From positions 39,804 to 103,803 of the forward strand of contig CALCHQ010000104.1 of assembly GCA_937901085.1 (NCBI GenBank): a stretch of DNA of 64,000 bases. Direction: 5' to 3'. The notes beneath the pieces are model-generated. The model saw only the letters and a list, made by a program, of their open reading frames with translations. It was not told the origin of the DNA and did not search any database. The position numbers and the translations under genes are program-made. Positions 50,157 to 58,941 of the stretch are shown in pieces. Source of the DNA: an uncultured Verrucomicrobiales bacterium (GTDB lineage Bacteria; Verrucomicrobiota; Verrucomicrobiia; Verrucomicrobiales; Akkermansiaceae). The stretch's first letter is position 1; every line of letters begins with the position of its first letter.

Positions 50157-51662
50157 TTATTCCTGTGTTTCCACAGGCTGTTCCTGCGCCTGTTTTTCCG
50201 CTTCCTGCTGTTCATGCAACTGCTGTTCGTACTGCTGCTGAAGCTGCTGCAACTGCATCTGCACCTCGTTGAGGAGAAGCTGCATCTGCGCGGACTGCTC
50301 CTGAGCAGCCCCTGCAGCATCCGGGGTGGGAGCTTCTGCTGCCATGGGCGCTGGTTGCACTTCTGCCGACGGTGACGGAACAGTCTTTTCCTCCTCAACA
50401 GCAGCCGTCTGAGGCGCAGGCTCCACCTGCGGCACTTCTGCCGCCGCCACGACCTGCTCTTCGGCGGCCACAGGGGCAGGAGCGGCCGCATCAGCAGACG
50501 CTTCTGCTGGCGCTGTCTCACATGCGGAAGAAGGCACGGCGGGGGCAGGAACTTCTGCCGATGCCACAGGCTTGCGGTGCATGGGGGAATCCGGATGTAC
50601 CAGAGCCCCACGGGATTTCAGATAGGCACACAAGGCACGCGATGCCTTGGAACGATAGCGGTCATAATGAATCCGCAGAGAATTACCACGGCGATTCAGC
50701 GCATTCACATCAGCACCGGCATCAATGAGCAGGCGGGCAATCTCGATGGCCGCCTCCGGGCTGTCCTTGCGACGCGCCGGGATATTGAAAAGAGGCTCCT
50801 GCCCGTAGCGGCGGGCGCGGGGAGATACCTCAATGCTGGCACCAGCCTCCAACGCAAGCCGCACCCCTTCGACATCGCCCTTGCGAATGAGGTCGAGCAG
50901 CGGTACGCGCCCGGCCATCGCCTTTTTCGCATCCGTCCCCTCCGTGGTCTCCCGGCGGGTCACACCGTGCAGGCTGAGATGCTGCACCAGGTCTTCGCTG
51001 TACCATTCCCAGTTGAGTGGCCACGCCGCCATACGGGCAGGCAGGTTCTGCTCACCGAACTGCAGCAGCAGCAGGCGCATTTCGTGATTAAAATCCTGAT
51101 TCCCCAACTCACAGAAAGGCGTAGTCGTCACCACACGATTCCCCTTCCAGGTCGTCATCGGAGCATCCGGGTTGGCGCCCTTCTCCAGCAGCACACGGGC
51201 CATACGCACACGGGCTGCCGCAGAACGCGGTGTCATGAAGCGCACCAGAAGCCCCAGCGGGGTATCGCCCACATAGCCGAGCTGCTGCCAGTCTCCGGGG
51301 CGGCTATCGACCGCCACACCTTCCTCCATCAGCTTGGCAAAGAGGGATTCATCGGCATATACACAAGCAGCCTGCAGGGCACAGAATCCGCTCGGAGAAA
51401 TGCTGGCGGCATCCCCTGTGTTCATCATCCCATACAGCAGCTCCGGCATTTCGCTCTGCCAGCTCCATTGGCCGCGGTAAATACCCGAATTCTGTTCCAC
51501 CATCTGGGGGGAATTGTCATGAGGGTCATTAGTAGGGCGCACGTCGGCAATACCAGTTCGACCGGCCAGCAGGTCCAGAGAGGAATAATTCTCTACGCTC
51601 CACTCCGCAGCAAGAAGCAGGGGGGAACACATGAACAGAGCCGTGGCAGAAAGGAACCTCAT
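50157..51662 (-). CDS. Exported ankyrin-repeat protein with coiled-coil tail
   Basis: A 501-residue exported protein. Signal peptide MRFLSATALFMCSPLLLAAE; ankyrin-like units at about 80-360 (VPLLDLIRKGDVEGVRLALE; AAIEIARLLIDAGADVNALN). A Pro/Ala/Val/Glu-rich linker spans about 365-455, and a Gln-rich coiled coil (MQLLLNEVQMQLQQLQQQYE) takes the last 45 residues. It is divergent from the ankyrin lipoprotein at 51797. Probably an envelope scaffold; the partner is unknown. Both this and its neighbour have their own promoters. Confidence 0.7.
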   Translation of the reverse strand: MRFLSATALFMCSPLLLAAEWSVENYSSLDLLAGRTGIADVRPTNDPHDNSPQMVEQNSGIYRGQWSWQSEMPELLYGMMNTGDAASISPSGFCALQAACVYADESLFAKLMEEGVAVDSRPGDWQQLGYVGDTPLGLLVRFMTPRSAAARVRMARVLLEKGANPDAPMTTWKGNRVVTTTPFCELGNQDFNHEMRLLLLQFGEQNLPARMAAWPLNWEWYSEDLVQHLSLHGVTRRETTEGTDAKKAMAGRVPLLDLIRKGDVEGVRLALEAGASIEVSPRARRYGQEPLFNIPARRKDSPEAAIEIARLLIDAGADVNALNRRGNSLRIHYDRYRSKASRALCAYLKSRGALVHPDSPMHRKPVASAEVPAPAVPSSACETAPAEASADAAAPAPVAAEEQVVAAAEVPQVEPAPQTAAVEEEKTVPSPSAEVQPAPMAAEAPTPDAAGAAQEQSAQMQLLLNEVQMQLQQLQQQYEQQLHEQQEAEKQAQEQPVETQE

Positions 51663-51676
51663 ACAAGAACTGCCCT

Positions 51677-51705
51677 ATTGTGGAGTATGAAGTCCGAAGC
51701 GTCAA
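51677..51705 (-). promoter_or_regulatory. Possible promoter of the exported ankyrin gene
   Basis: TTGACG, 17 nt, CACAAT on the minus strand; 14 nt to the ATG at 51662. Confidence 0.4.
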
Positions 51706-51760
51706 GCTCATTCTCTGACTTCCCCTTTCCGGACGCAGGGACATATTCCGCACTTCCGGC

Positions 51761-51788
51761 TTGTACTGCCACGCCGATATGCTACAAT
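51761..51788 (+). promoter_or_regulatory. Promoter of the ankyrin lipoprotein gene
   Basis: TTGTAC, 16 nt, TACAAT; 8 nt to the ATG at 51797. It overlaps the first 12 codons of the longer open frame and so fixes the shorter start. Confidence 0.55.
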
Positions 51789-51796
51789 CCAGAGGC

Positions 51797-53632
51797 ATGA
51801 GATGTGCCCGCCTAGCCCTGCCCCTCGTTCTTGCTGCCAGCATGCTGCTTTCCTGTGCGCCGCAGGATAAGGGACACGCCACCCCCGAAGCCGCCGCCGA
51901 ACTGGCCCTCATCAGTTCGGCGCTGCCGGAAATCGGCATCGATGAGATTCTGGAACTGCCCGCAGCGGATGAGATTCACCTCCTGCTGGCCGATTTTGCT
52001 GCTCAAGCAGATGCCCGGCTGGCTTCTTCCCCCTCCGGCATCACCATGCTGCACCTGGCCTGCCTGTTCAAAAAGCCGGAACTGGCCCGCTGCCTGTTAC
52101 TGGACAAGGCAGACCCCAATGCCGTCAGCGCCCAGGGCGATACCCCGCTGGGGCTTGCTGTTGCCCTGCGAGGCGCAGAGGATGACACCGTCACCGCCGA
52201 TACCCTTATCCGCCTCATTGACATTCTGGTGGCAGGCGGCGCCGATATCACCCGCAACACGGCAGAGGACATGCCCCTTCTCAACTACGCCGGGCTGAAC
52301 TGCTTCAGCGAAGACGTGTTCCTGCACTTGCTGGAACTGGGCTGCCCACAGGATGAAACCAGCTGCCAGGCGCCCGCCATGATGGGCTGGAACACCGCCC
52401 TGAAACGCATGCTGGAGGCCGGAGCCGGAGATGCTCCCAACGCCAGAGAAACCATGCTACTGATGGCTGCGGCCAACCTGCATGCCGATACGGTGAAACT
52501 GCTGCTCGATGCCGGGGCCGATGTGAATGGGGGACAGCTTGCCGGCACCACCCCGCTGCTGGAGGCTGCCGGGCATCTTCTTTCCCCCGCAGAAGAAGAT
52601 GAACCCGCCCACAAAGCGATGATTCTGGATGTCTGTGCCCTGCTCATCAAGCGCGGGGCAGACCCCTACCTGGCCGAAGTCCGGCAGGAAGAATCCGTGG
52701 CCTTCTGCGCGGCCGATATTCTGAGCAGGGATGCCGCAACCCTGACGGCGCTGAAAGAACGGGGCGTGGAGCTTACCCCCCGCACCATTGCCTTCACCCA
52801 GGGGGTAGAGCTGCTGGAAGCCATCGGCAAAGCAGGCGCGCTGGAACAGCAGGTGCCTCCGGAATCCTTTGAGGCCATCGCCCAGGTATTCACCCCCACG
52901 CCGGAAATGCGCCTGCACCCCCTGTACCACGAAGTGCTGCCCATGGCGGTAGATATGCTGCACAGCATCAACCCGGCGCGCACCTCGCAACTGGTGGCGG
53001 CCATGCCAGAATGGAGCAGCCGGGAGGCATGGGAAAAGGGAGCGGGTTCACACCTGCTGCAGGAAATCGTGAAATGTGAGCAACTGGTACTGCCCAAGGC
53101 TATTCTCTGCCTAGCTGCAGAACACCGCCTGCAGGCAGGCGCCGTCGATGCCGCCGCCGAACTGGTCGAGCTACTGGCTCGCTGCCCGGATGCCCAGGCT
53201 GAACTGGAACAATACGCCCGCCACGAAGCCCTCTGTTTCCGCGCCGGGGCTATGGCCGCCAGACTCCGCCAGGCAGGGCTTCCCACTCCGCGCGACGGCG
53301 ATGTGGAACTCTGGCTCACCAACCGCAGCCAGACGGCCGATTCCCCCGCCGTGCAGAAAGCCCTGCTGCTCACCTCGCTCTCCCGCCTGTGGTACGGCGA
53401 CATGCTGCCGGGTGAACAGGAGCAGATGCTGACCGCCATGGAGGAAATCGGGGCTGTGGAGGCCGCCTCCCACTACCGGGCCATCGTACAGGCCATGGAT
53501 GACCCCGATACGCTCGACAAGCTCACCGAAAACAGCGATACCTGGAAGTTTGAACTTGAAATCGCCACCGGGCGCTTCATTCTGGAGAACGCAGCGGCCT
53601 TTCTTCGTCCTGCCCCGGAAATTACAGATTGA
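51797..53632 (+). CDS. Ankyrin-repeat lipoprotein
   Basis: A 611-residue predicted lipoprotein (RLALPLVLAASMLLSC, cysteine at 20). Ankyrin units fill about 70-300 (ITMLHLACLFKKPELARCLL; ETMLLMAAANLHADTVKLLL). The second half (about 320-610) is helical and Leu/Ala-rich without clear repeats (AVDAAAELVELLARCPDAQA). The start is chosen for the lipobox and the promoter just before it. Together with the next two genes it makes a run of envelope proteins. Confidence 0.7.
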   Translation: MRCARLALPLVLAASMLLSCAPQDKGHATPEAAAELALISSALPEIGIDEILELPAADEIHLLLADFAAQADARLASSPSGITMLHLACLFKKPELARCLLLDKADPNAVSAQGDTPLGLAVALRGAEDDTVTADTLIRLIDILVAGGADITRNTAEDMPLLNYAGLNCFSEDVFLHLLELGCPQDETSCQAPAMMGWNTALKRMLEAGAGDAPNARETMLLMAAANLHADTVKLLLDAGADVNGGQLAGTTPLLEAAGHLLSPAEEDEPAHKAMILDVCALLIKRGADPYLAEVRQEESVAFCAADILSRDAATLTALKERGVELTPRTIAFTQGVELLEAIGKAGALEQQVPPESFEAIAQVFTPTPEMRLHPLYHEVLPMAVDMLHSINPARTSQLVAAMPEWSSREAWEKGAGSHLLQEIVKCEQLVLPKAILCLAAEHRLQAGAVDAAAELVELLARCPDAQAELEQYARHEALCFRAGAMAARLRQAGLPTPRDGDVELWLTNRSQTADSPAVQKALLLTSLSRLWYGDMLPGEQEQMLTAMEEIGAVEAASHYRAIVQAMDDPDTLDKLTENSDTWKFELEIATGRFILENAAAFLRPAPEITD

Positions 53633-53657
53633 CAGGCGCGGCATTTTCCTTTAAATT
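53629..53657 (+). promoter_or_regulatory. Promoter of the 53.7-56.4 kb pair
   Basis: TTGACA, 17 nt, TAAATT; the -35 overlaps the TGA of the upstream gene. 11 nt to the ATG at 53669, with AGGAG inside that short interval. Confidence 0.65.
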
Positions 53658-53668
53658 CATAGGAGCTG

Positions 53669-54964
53669 ATGGGTATTTTCCGAAAATGGGTGCTGGTCTT
53701 CTGTGCGGCGGGATACGCCGCAGGGGCGGAGCCTGCTCCCGCAGCCCCCCCCCCTGGCGCGGCCAGTCTGGTTCCCCAGCTGCTGCACTCCGTCTCCTAC
53801 TTGCTGGACGAGGACACTCAGGGAGATACCCTGCTGCTCCGGGCAGCACGCGGTGCCTATAACATGCCCGGCGCCGCCCGTGCCCAGCTGTTCGACCCTT
53901 TCATCACCCAGCTGCTGCACCTGGGGCACGACCCGCTGCATGAGAACAAGGCTGGTTGCAACACCGTGTTCTACCTGGCCGGCATCCCCGACCTGTACCG
54001 CCAGCTGCAGGAACAGGAACTGCTGCCGCGCGAGCTGGCACTACGCATTCCTCATGAAGAAGGCGCCCTGCTCCGCTACATGAAACTGCGGAACAACCAG
54101 GCTCTGCTGGCCAAAGCGCCCGGCAGCCGCGAATACCTCACCCGCCGCTATTGCGCCCCTGCACTGATCCGGACGGAACGCCTCGTCCGCAGCTATCTGG
54201 GAGCCACCACCCTCTCCCGCATTCCGGCCGATGCGCTGGCTGACTGCCTGGCTTTCATGCACCTGGCCAACCCCGAATTTGCCAACAGGTTCGTGAACTC
54301 TCTGACTGTATGGGAACATGGCGAACACTTCCTGGAAGAAATACCGGCCCACCTGCTGGCCACGCTCCGCAGCATGGATTGGCAGGTTGACCCGGAGCTG
54401 CTCCGCAGCGCGCTGCACAAGCTGGGCACCATGCTCCCTGTAAGCAAGGACGACATGATTGAATGCGCTGCCTCTGCCCCCATGTCACGCATTCTGGAAA
54501 TGCTCACCAGGCAGGAGGGAGAACGCGCGCTGCCGGAGCTTCAGCAATATGCCGCCGCTTTCGACCCGGAAATCGTCCACACTTCGCTGGCGCTGCAAAT
54601 GAAGCTCAAGGGGCTTCCCCTGCCCACAGAACCACGCTTTGCCGAGTTCACCACCCCGGAGCTGGTTGAAATCCGTGAAGCCATCCTGGTGGATGCAGCC
54701 ATCCGCTACGGACGCATGGAACAACTCTCCGCCCGGCAGCTCACCACAGCCGCTGGCATCCTCCGCAAACACAACATGCCCCATCATGCCGAAATGATGG
54801 AAGTCATCGTGGAAGGAGACACCATCAGCCTGCGCCCGGAACTGAGACCGGCTTTCCGCACCCGCTACGAGGAACTGCGCGAGACAGCCCCGCATGTCAG
54901 CCTGCTGTTGTACCTGATGGAACACCAGGAACTGCTGCAAGCCTCCAGGGAGGTGCAACCATGA
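53669..54964 (+). CDS. Exported protein with ankyrin-like start, unknown function
   Basis: A 431-residue exported protein (VLVFCAAGYAAGAEPAPAAP, signal peptide). Residues about 30-130 have ankyrin-like rhythm (DTLLLRAARGAYNMPGAARA; LHLGHDPLHENKAGCNTVFY). The remainder is helical (FITQLLHL; LVEIREAILVDAAIRYGRME) with no family I recognise. Its last four bases (ATGA) start the next gene, so the two are translationally coupled. One of the few genes here with a Shine-Dalgarno-like AGGAG. Confidence 0.6.
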   Translation: MGIFRKWVLVFCAAGYAAGAEPAPAAPPPGAASLVPQLLHSVSYLLDEDTQGDTLLLRAARGAYNMPGAARAQLFDPFITQLLHLGHDPLHENKAGCNTVFYLAGIPDLYRQLQEQELLPRELALRIPHEEGALLRYMKLRNNQALLAKAPGSREYLTRRYCAPALIRTERLVRSYLGATTLSRIPADALADCLAFMHLANPEFANRFVNSLTVWEHGEHFLEEIPAHLLATLRSMDWQVDPELLRSALHKLGTMLPVSKDDMIECAASAPMSRILEMLTRQEGERALPELQQYAAAFDPEIVHTSLALQMKLKGLPLPTEPRFAEFTTPELVEIREAILVDAAIRYGRMEQLSARQLTTAAGILRKHNMPHHAEMMEVIVEGDTISLRPELRPAFRTRYEELRETAPHVSLLLYLMEHQELLQASREVQP

Positions 54965-56352
54965 GCAGGCTTTCCGTCTCATTCCGGCGCACCCTGCTGT
55001 TTCCTGTCCGTCTGCACATCATCTGCACCCTCATCGGACTGGGTGCCTGTGTCCCCATCCTCTTTCCCGAATCATGCCCCCCGCAGCAGGCTGAAGACAT
55101 CATCAGTTCGGCTGGCATCGCCGTTCTCGGCGCAATGGGCATTTCCTGCGCCTTCATGCTGCTGGCCGTCGTCATCCACATGCTGCGCCTGAGCAACACT
55201 CGCGCCTTCAGCCAGTTCCTGCAATGGGCGCTCGTCTGGGGCATCGGGGTCGCGTGCTTCGTCATGCTGGCCATTGCCGCCGATATCCAGCCGCCCCGGG
55301 TCAGCGAGGACAATGCCCTCATCCAGACCACCGACACCCTCTATCCCGCCCACGACCAGCTCAATGGCCCGGCCTCTCTGGTCATTCCCATTGAAACCAA
55401 AGGCATCGACATCGCCCACGTTGCCGAGACCCCGAACCTGAGCTATCTGGAAACACAGCACGAACAACTGCTCAAGGATTATCTCGACCATTCCCCCCGC
55501 TGGTCCGGACAAGACGGCGATGATACCTTCTACACCAAACCCGGGCACCTCGTCATGGTGCCCCCCTCATCGGGCGGCACCCCCGCCTTGGTGCATGTAT
55601 GCTTCCGCCGTCTGGTGGAGGGCGACCCGCTCCCGCAGGGATACGCTGTGGTCACACCGGGTGGTGACTTCCCGGAAATCAACGGCAGCGCCCCCATACC
55701 CGATATCGCGCTGGATCTGGGGCGCAACCACTACCTGCTGCTGGCCTGGCGCGGCAGCTCGCACAGGGAAACAGCGCTCCGCGCCATCAATGCCGCCATT
55801 GCCGCTACCGATGAACGCATGCAGAAGCTGCGCGAATCCCCCAGTCAGGAAACCGTCCAGAGCCTGCTGCTGGGTCGCAGCTCATACCCGGGAGAAGCTC
55901 CCGAATTCCGACTCTGCGAACCCCTGTCCCAGGACGGCACCTACCAGGGCGAACTCTACGCCAACCCCGGCGAACCCGGCGTCATCCTCATCTACATCAA
56001 AGACCTGGCAGACAACTCCACCCTCCGGCTGCTGAGCTTCCCTGCCCAGTATTCCGACAATCCGCAGGAACTCTTCCGGCACGACATCCCCGGCTCCGTT
56101 GCCCATTGGATTCGCAGCACCACCGAGGACAAATCCACCCAGGTATTTCCGCACAACTCCCCTCTCTTCGCCATCAAATACGGAGCGCAGCGCCAGTATT
56201 TCGGCGTGGCATTTGAAATATGGTTCAAACCCTCCGATGTACGCCGCAACCGCCGCCAGCTGATACGCCGGTGCTACAAAGTGCAGGCATACGACCCCCC
56301 GGCAGGTATGGAAAACACGCCAGAACCCACGCCTGACAAGCCGCAGGCTTGA
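54961..56352 (+). CDS. Membrane protein with large extracytoplasmic domain, unknown function
   Basis: A 463-residue protein. Membrane segments at about 18-38, 48-70 and 85-108 (LWALVWGIGVACFVMLAIAA region) are followed by a soluble domain of about 350 residues (GDDTFYTKPGHLVMVPPSSG; LLGRSSYPGEAPEFRLCEPL). It ends in a proline-rich tail (GMENTPEPTPDKPQA). It overlaps the preceding gene by 4 nt. No family recognised. The pair probably makes one envelope complex. Confidence 0.6.
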   Translation: MSRLSVSFRRTLLFPVRLHIICTLIGLGACVPILFPESCPPQQAEDIISSAGIAVLGAMGISCAFMLLAVVIHMLRLSNTRAFSQFLQWALVWGIGVACFVMLAIAADIQPPRVSEDNALIQTTDTLYPAHDQLNGPASLVIPIETKGIDIAHVAETPNLSYLETQHEQLLKDYLDHSPRWSGQDGDDTFYTKPGHLVMVPPSSGGTPALVHVCFRRLVEGDPLPQGYAVVTPGGDFPEINGSAPIPDIALDLGRNHYLLLAWRGSSHRETALRAINAAIAATDERMQKLRESPSQETVQSLLLGRSSYPGEAPEFRLCEPLSQDGTYQGELYANPGEPGVILIYIKDLADNSTLRLLSFPAQYSDNPQELFRHDIPGSVAHWIRSTTEDKSTQVFPHNSPLFAIKYGAQRQYFGVAFEIWFKPSDVRRNRRQLIRRCYKVQAYDPPAGMENTPEPTPDKPQA

Positions 56353-56377
56353 CAATCCGGGCAAAGAAAGGCATACT
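56349..56377 (+). promoter_or_regulatory. Promoter of cysS-queF-queC
   Basis: TTGACA, 17 nt, CATACT; 9 nt to the ATG at 56387. The -35 box overlaps the stop codon of the upstream gene. Confidence 0.6.
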
Positions 56378-56386
56378 CCCCGCGTT

Positions 56387-57802
56387 ATGTTACATCTATA
56401 CGATACACAGTCGGGGGCTATGCAGCCCGTACAGGCGGAAGACGGCAAGCAGCTGCGCTTCTACTGTTGCGGCCCCACCGTGTATGCCGCTGCCCATATC
56501 GGCAATTTCCGCACCTTCGTGGTGCAGGATGTCTTCCGCCGCGTGGTGGAACTGGGCGGTCTGCGTACCAAGCATGTGCGTAACCTCACCGATGTAGATG
56601 ACAAGACCATCCGCAACTCACAGGCCCAGGGTATGCCGCTGGGCGAATACACAGCCAAATGGACAGCCAAGTTCCACGATGACTGCAAGGCACTTAACTG
56701 CCTGACCCCGCATGTGGAACCCAGCGCAGTGGGCCATATCAAGGAACAGCTCGACATCGTGCAGAACCTCATGGATAAAGGCCACGCCTACCAGAGCGAT
56801 GACGGCTCCGTCTACTTCCGCATCTCTTCCTATGCCGATTACGGTAAACTGGCTCACCTCGACCGCCAGGAACTCGACCTCGGCAAAACTGCACAGACCC
56901 GCGCCGACACGGACGAGTACGAAAAAGACAGCGTGGCAGACTTTGTACTGTGGAAAGCCCGCCGCCCGGAGGATGGTCCCAACTTCTGGGACTCGCCCTG
57001 GGGTGAAGGCCGCCCCGGCTGGCATCTGGAATGCTCTGCCATGAGCCACAAGTACCTCGGCGACACCTTTGACCTGCACTCCGGCGGCGTGGACCTCGTA
57101 TTCCCTCACCACGAGAATGAGATTGCCCAGAGCCGCTGCGCCTGCGGCGGTGAATTCGCCCGCCATTGGTTCCATGTAACCCACCTGCTGGTAGATGGAG
57201 CAAAGATGAGCAAGAGTCTGGGCAACATGTACACCCTGGACCAGTTGCAGGAAATGGGCTACACCCCCGCCGCCCTGCGCTATGTGCTGGCCGGTGCCTA
57301 CTACCGCCGCCCGCTCAACTTCACCCTCACCGGCATGAAGGACGCCACCAGCGCCCTCAACAAGCTGGGACGTTTCGACAAGGAACTCGCCAAGGCCAGC
57401 GGCGCCAAGGAACCCACCTACCGCGATTTCGTAAAGAAAGCCCCTGCTCTGGGTGCTTTCCAGCCCGCCTGGGACAGTCTCGAAGACGACCTGAACGGTC
57501 CGGAAGCGCTTGGGCACGTGTTTAGCGCCATCAAGGGCATCAAGCCGGCGGAAATGGAAGCAACCGAAGCCGAAAAGGTATGGAAAGCTTTCCGCTTCAT
57601 CATGGAGGCTCTCGGTCTGCAACTGCCCGACCCCGATGCCGACATTGAAGTGCCGGAGGACATCAAGGCCATTGCCGATGAACGCTGGGCCGCCCGCCTG
57701 GCTAAGGACTGGGCCACGGCCGACACCCTGCGCGGCAAGCTCGCCGAACTCGGCTGGGCCATGAAGGACGGCAAGGACGGCTACAAACTCACCAAGGCAT
57801 AA
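56387..57802 (+). CDS. cysS: Cysteinyl-tRNA synthetase
   Basis: Charges tRNA-Cys with cysteine. A 471-residue class I enzyme with the HIGH-type motif (AAHIGNFRTFV, about 35-45), the zinc-site His/Cys residues in SGGVDLVFPHHENEIAQSRC, and KMSKSLGN near 274-281. It starts the cysS-queF-queC unit (5 nt to queF), linking tRNA charging with tRNA wobble-base modification. Confidence 0.97.
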   Translation: MLHLYDTQSGAMQPVQAEDGKQLRFYCCGPTVYAAAHIGNFRTFVVQDVFRRVVELGGLRTKHVRNLTDVDDKTIRNSQAQGMPLGEYTAKWTAKFHDDCKALNCLTPHVEPSAVGHIKEQLDIVQNLMDKGHAYQSDDGSVYFRISSYADYGKLAHLDRQELDLGKTAQTRADTDEYEKDSVADFVLWKARRPEDGPNFWDSPWGEGRPGWHLECSAMSHKYLGDTFDLHSGGVDLVFPHHENEIAQSRCACGGEFARHWFHVTHLLVDGAKMSKSLGNMYTLDQLQEMGYTPAALRYVLAGAYYRRPLNFTLTGMKDATSALNKLGRFDKELAKASGAKEPTYRDFVKKAPALGAFQPAWDSLEDDLNGPEALGHVFSAIKGIKPAEMEATEAEKVWKAFRFIMEALGLQLPDPDADIEVPEDIKAIADERWAARLAKDWATADTLRGKLAELGWAMKDGKDGYKLTKA

Positions 57803-57806
57803 GATT

Positions 57807-58220
57807 ATGGACAACAAAGACCTTTCCCTGCTCGGTAAGCACAGCGAATTCTTCCGCAGCCCGGAAGATGCCAAGCTCGAAGCTTTCCCGAACCGCAGCC
57901 CGCAGCGCCGCTATGTCGTGACGCTCGACACGCACGAATTCTCCTCACTCTGCCCGGTGACAGGCCAGCCCGACAGCTGCCACCTCACCATCACCTACTG
58001 TCCGGCAGAAAAAGTAGTGGAGACCAAGAGCCTCAAATACTACCTTGTATCCTTCCGCAACTACGCCGCATTCAACGAACAGGTGGTGAACCGCATCCTG
58101 GATGACCTCGTGGCCGCCGTTGACCCCGTCTGGATGAAGGTCACCGGGCGTTTCGGCGCACGCGGCGGCATCCAGCTCACATGCGAAGCCGAGCATAATC
58201 CTGAAAACCGCCCTGCATGA
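57807..58220 (+). CDS. queF: 7-cyano-7-deazaguanine reductase QueF
   Basis: Reduces preQ0 to preQ1 with NADPH in queuosine synthesis. A 137-residue type I (short) form. The substrate-binding cysteine is C49 in SSLCPVTGQPD, with D56 following, and the QueF motif ETKSLKYYLVSFRN is present. At the position of the catalytic His-Glu (FHE in other QueFs), this protein reads FNE: the His is replaced by Asn, while the Glu is kept. It overlaps queC by 4 nt (ATGA). Confidence 0.92.
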   Translation: MDNKDLSLLGKHSEFFRSPEDAKLEAFPNRSPQRRYVVTLDTHEFSSLCPVTGQPDSCHLTITYCPAEKVVETKSLKYYLVSFRNYAAFNEQVVNRILDDLVAAVDPVWMKVTGRFGARGGIQLTCEAEHNPENRPA

Positions 58221-58879
58221 AAGTAGCCGTTCTCCTCTCCGGCGGGCTGGATTCCACCACAGCTCTGCATTGGGCGCTGCGCCACCACCAGGTGGTCTGC
58301 GCCCTTTCCTTCGACTACGGCAGCAACCACGCCGCACGCGAACTTGCCTGCGCCCGATGGCAGGCAGAGCACTCCGGCGTACCCTACCACGAGATTGACA
58401 TCCGCTCCATCTCCACCCACCTCGAAAGCGCCCTGCTCAGCGGTGCCGATGCCATTCCCACCGGGGATTATGCAGAGGAGAACCTGAAACAAACCGTTGT
58501 CCCCTTCCGCAACGGCATCTTCCTTTCCATTGCCGCAGGCATTGCCGAAAGCAAAGGTGCGGAAGGACTCGTTATCGCCGCCCACGGAGGAGACCACGCC
58601 CTCTACCCCGACTGCCGCGAGGAATTCATGTCGGCCATGTCGGCAGCCATTTCGCTCGGCACCTACGCCCGGCTGCAGATACTCCGCCCCTTCATCGCCA
58701 ACACCAAGGCTGAAATCACCGCCATCGGTACAGAACTCGGCGTTGACTTTGCCCACACCTATTCCTGCTACTGCGGCGGCGAACACCACTGCGGCCAATG
58801 CGCCACCTGCCGCGAGCGCAAGGAATCCTTTACCGCCGCCGGCATCCCCGACCCGACCCTTTACACAAATCACGCCTGA
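58217..58879 (+). CDS. queC: 7-cyano-7-deazaguanine synthase QueC
   Basis: ATP-dependent formation of preQ0 from 7-carboxy-7-deazaguanine and ammonia, one step before QueF. A 220-residue protein with the PP-loop LLSGGLDSTTALHW (7-20) and the C-terminal zinc site CYCGGEHHCGQCATC. queD and queE, which supply its substrate, are not in this window. Its ATG overlaps the queF stop. Confidence 0.96.
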   Translation: MKVAVLLSGGLDSTTALHWALRHHQVVCALSFDYGSNHAARELACARWQAEHSGVPYHEIDIRSISTHLESALLSGADAIPTGDYAEENLKQTVVPFRNGIFLSIAAGIAESKGAEGLVIAAHGGDHALYPDCREEFMSAMSAAISLGTYARLQILRPFIANTKAEITAIGTELGVDFAHTYSCYCGGEHHCGQCATCRERKESFTAAGIPDPTLYTNHA

Positions 58880-58905
58880 ACATAAGCAAATGCCGGGATA
58901 CACAC

Positions 58906-58935
58906 TTGTATTTACCGCAGCAACTATGTTAGAAT
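58906..58935 (+). promoter_or_regulatory. Promoter of menD-menB-menC
   Basis: TTGTAT, 18 nt, TAGAAT; 6 nt to the ATG at 58942, so the mRNA is predicted to start at the start codon. Confidence 0.65.
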
Positions 58936-58941
58936 AAGCGC

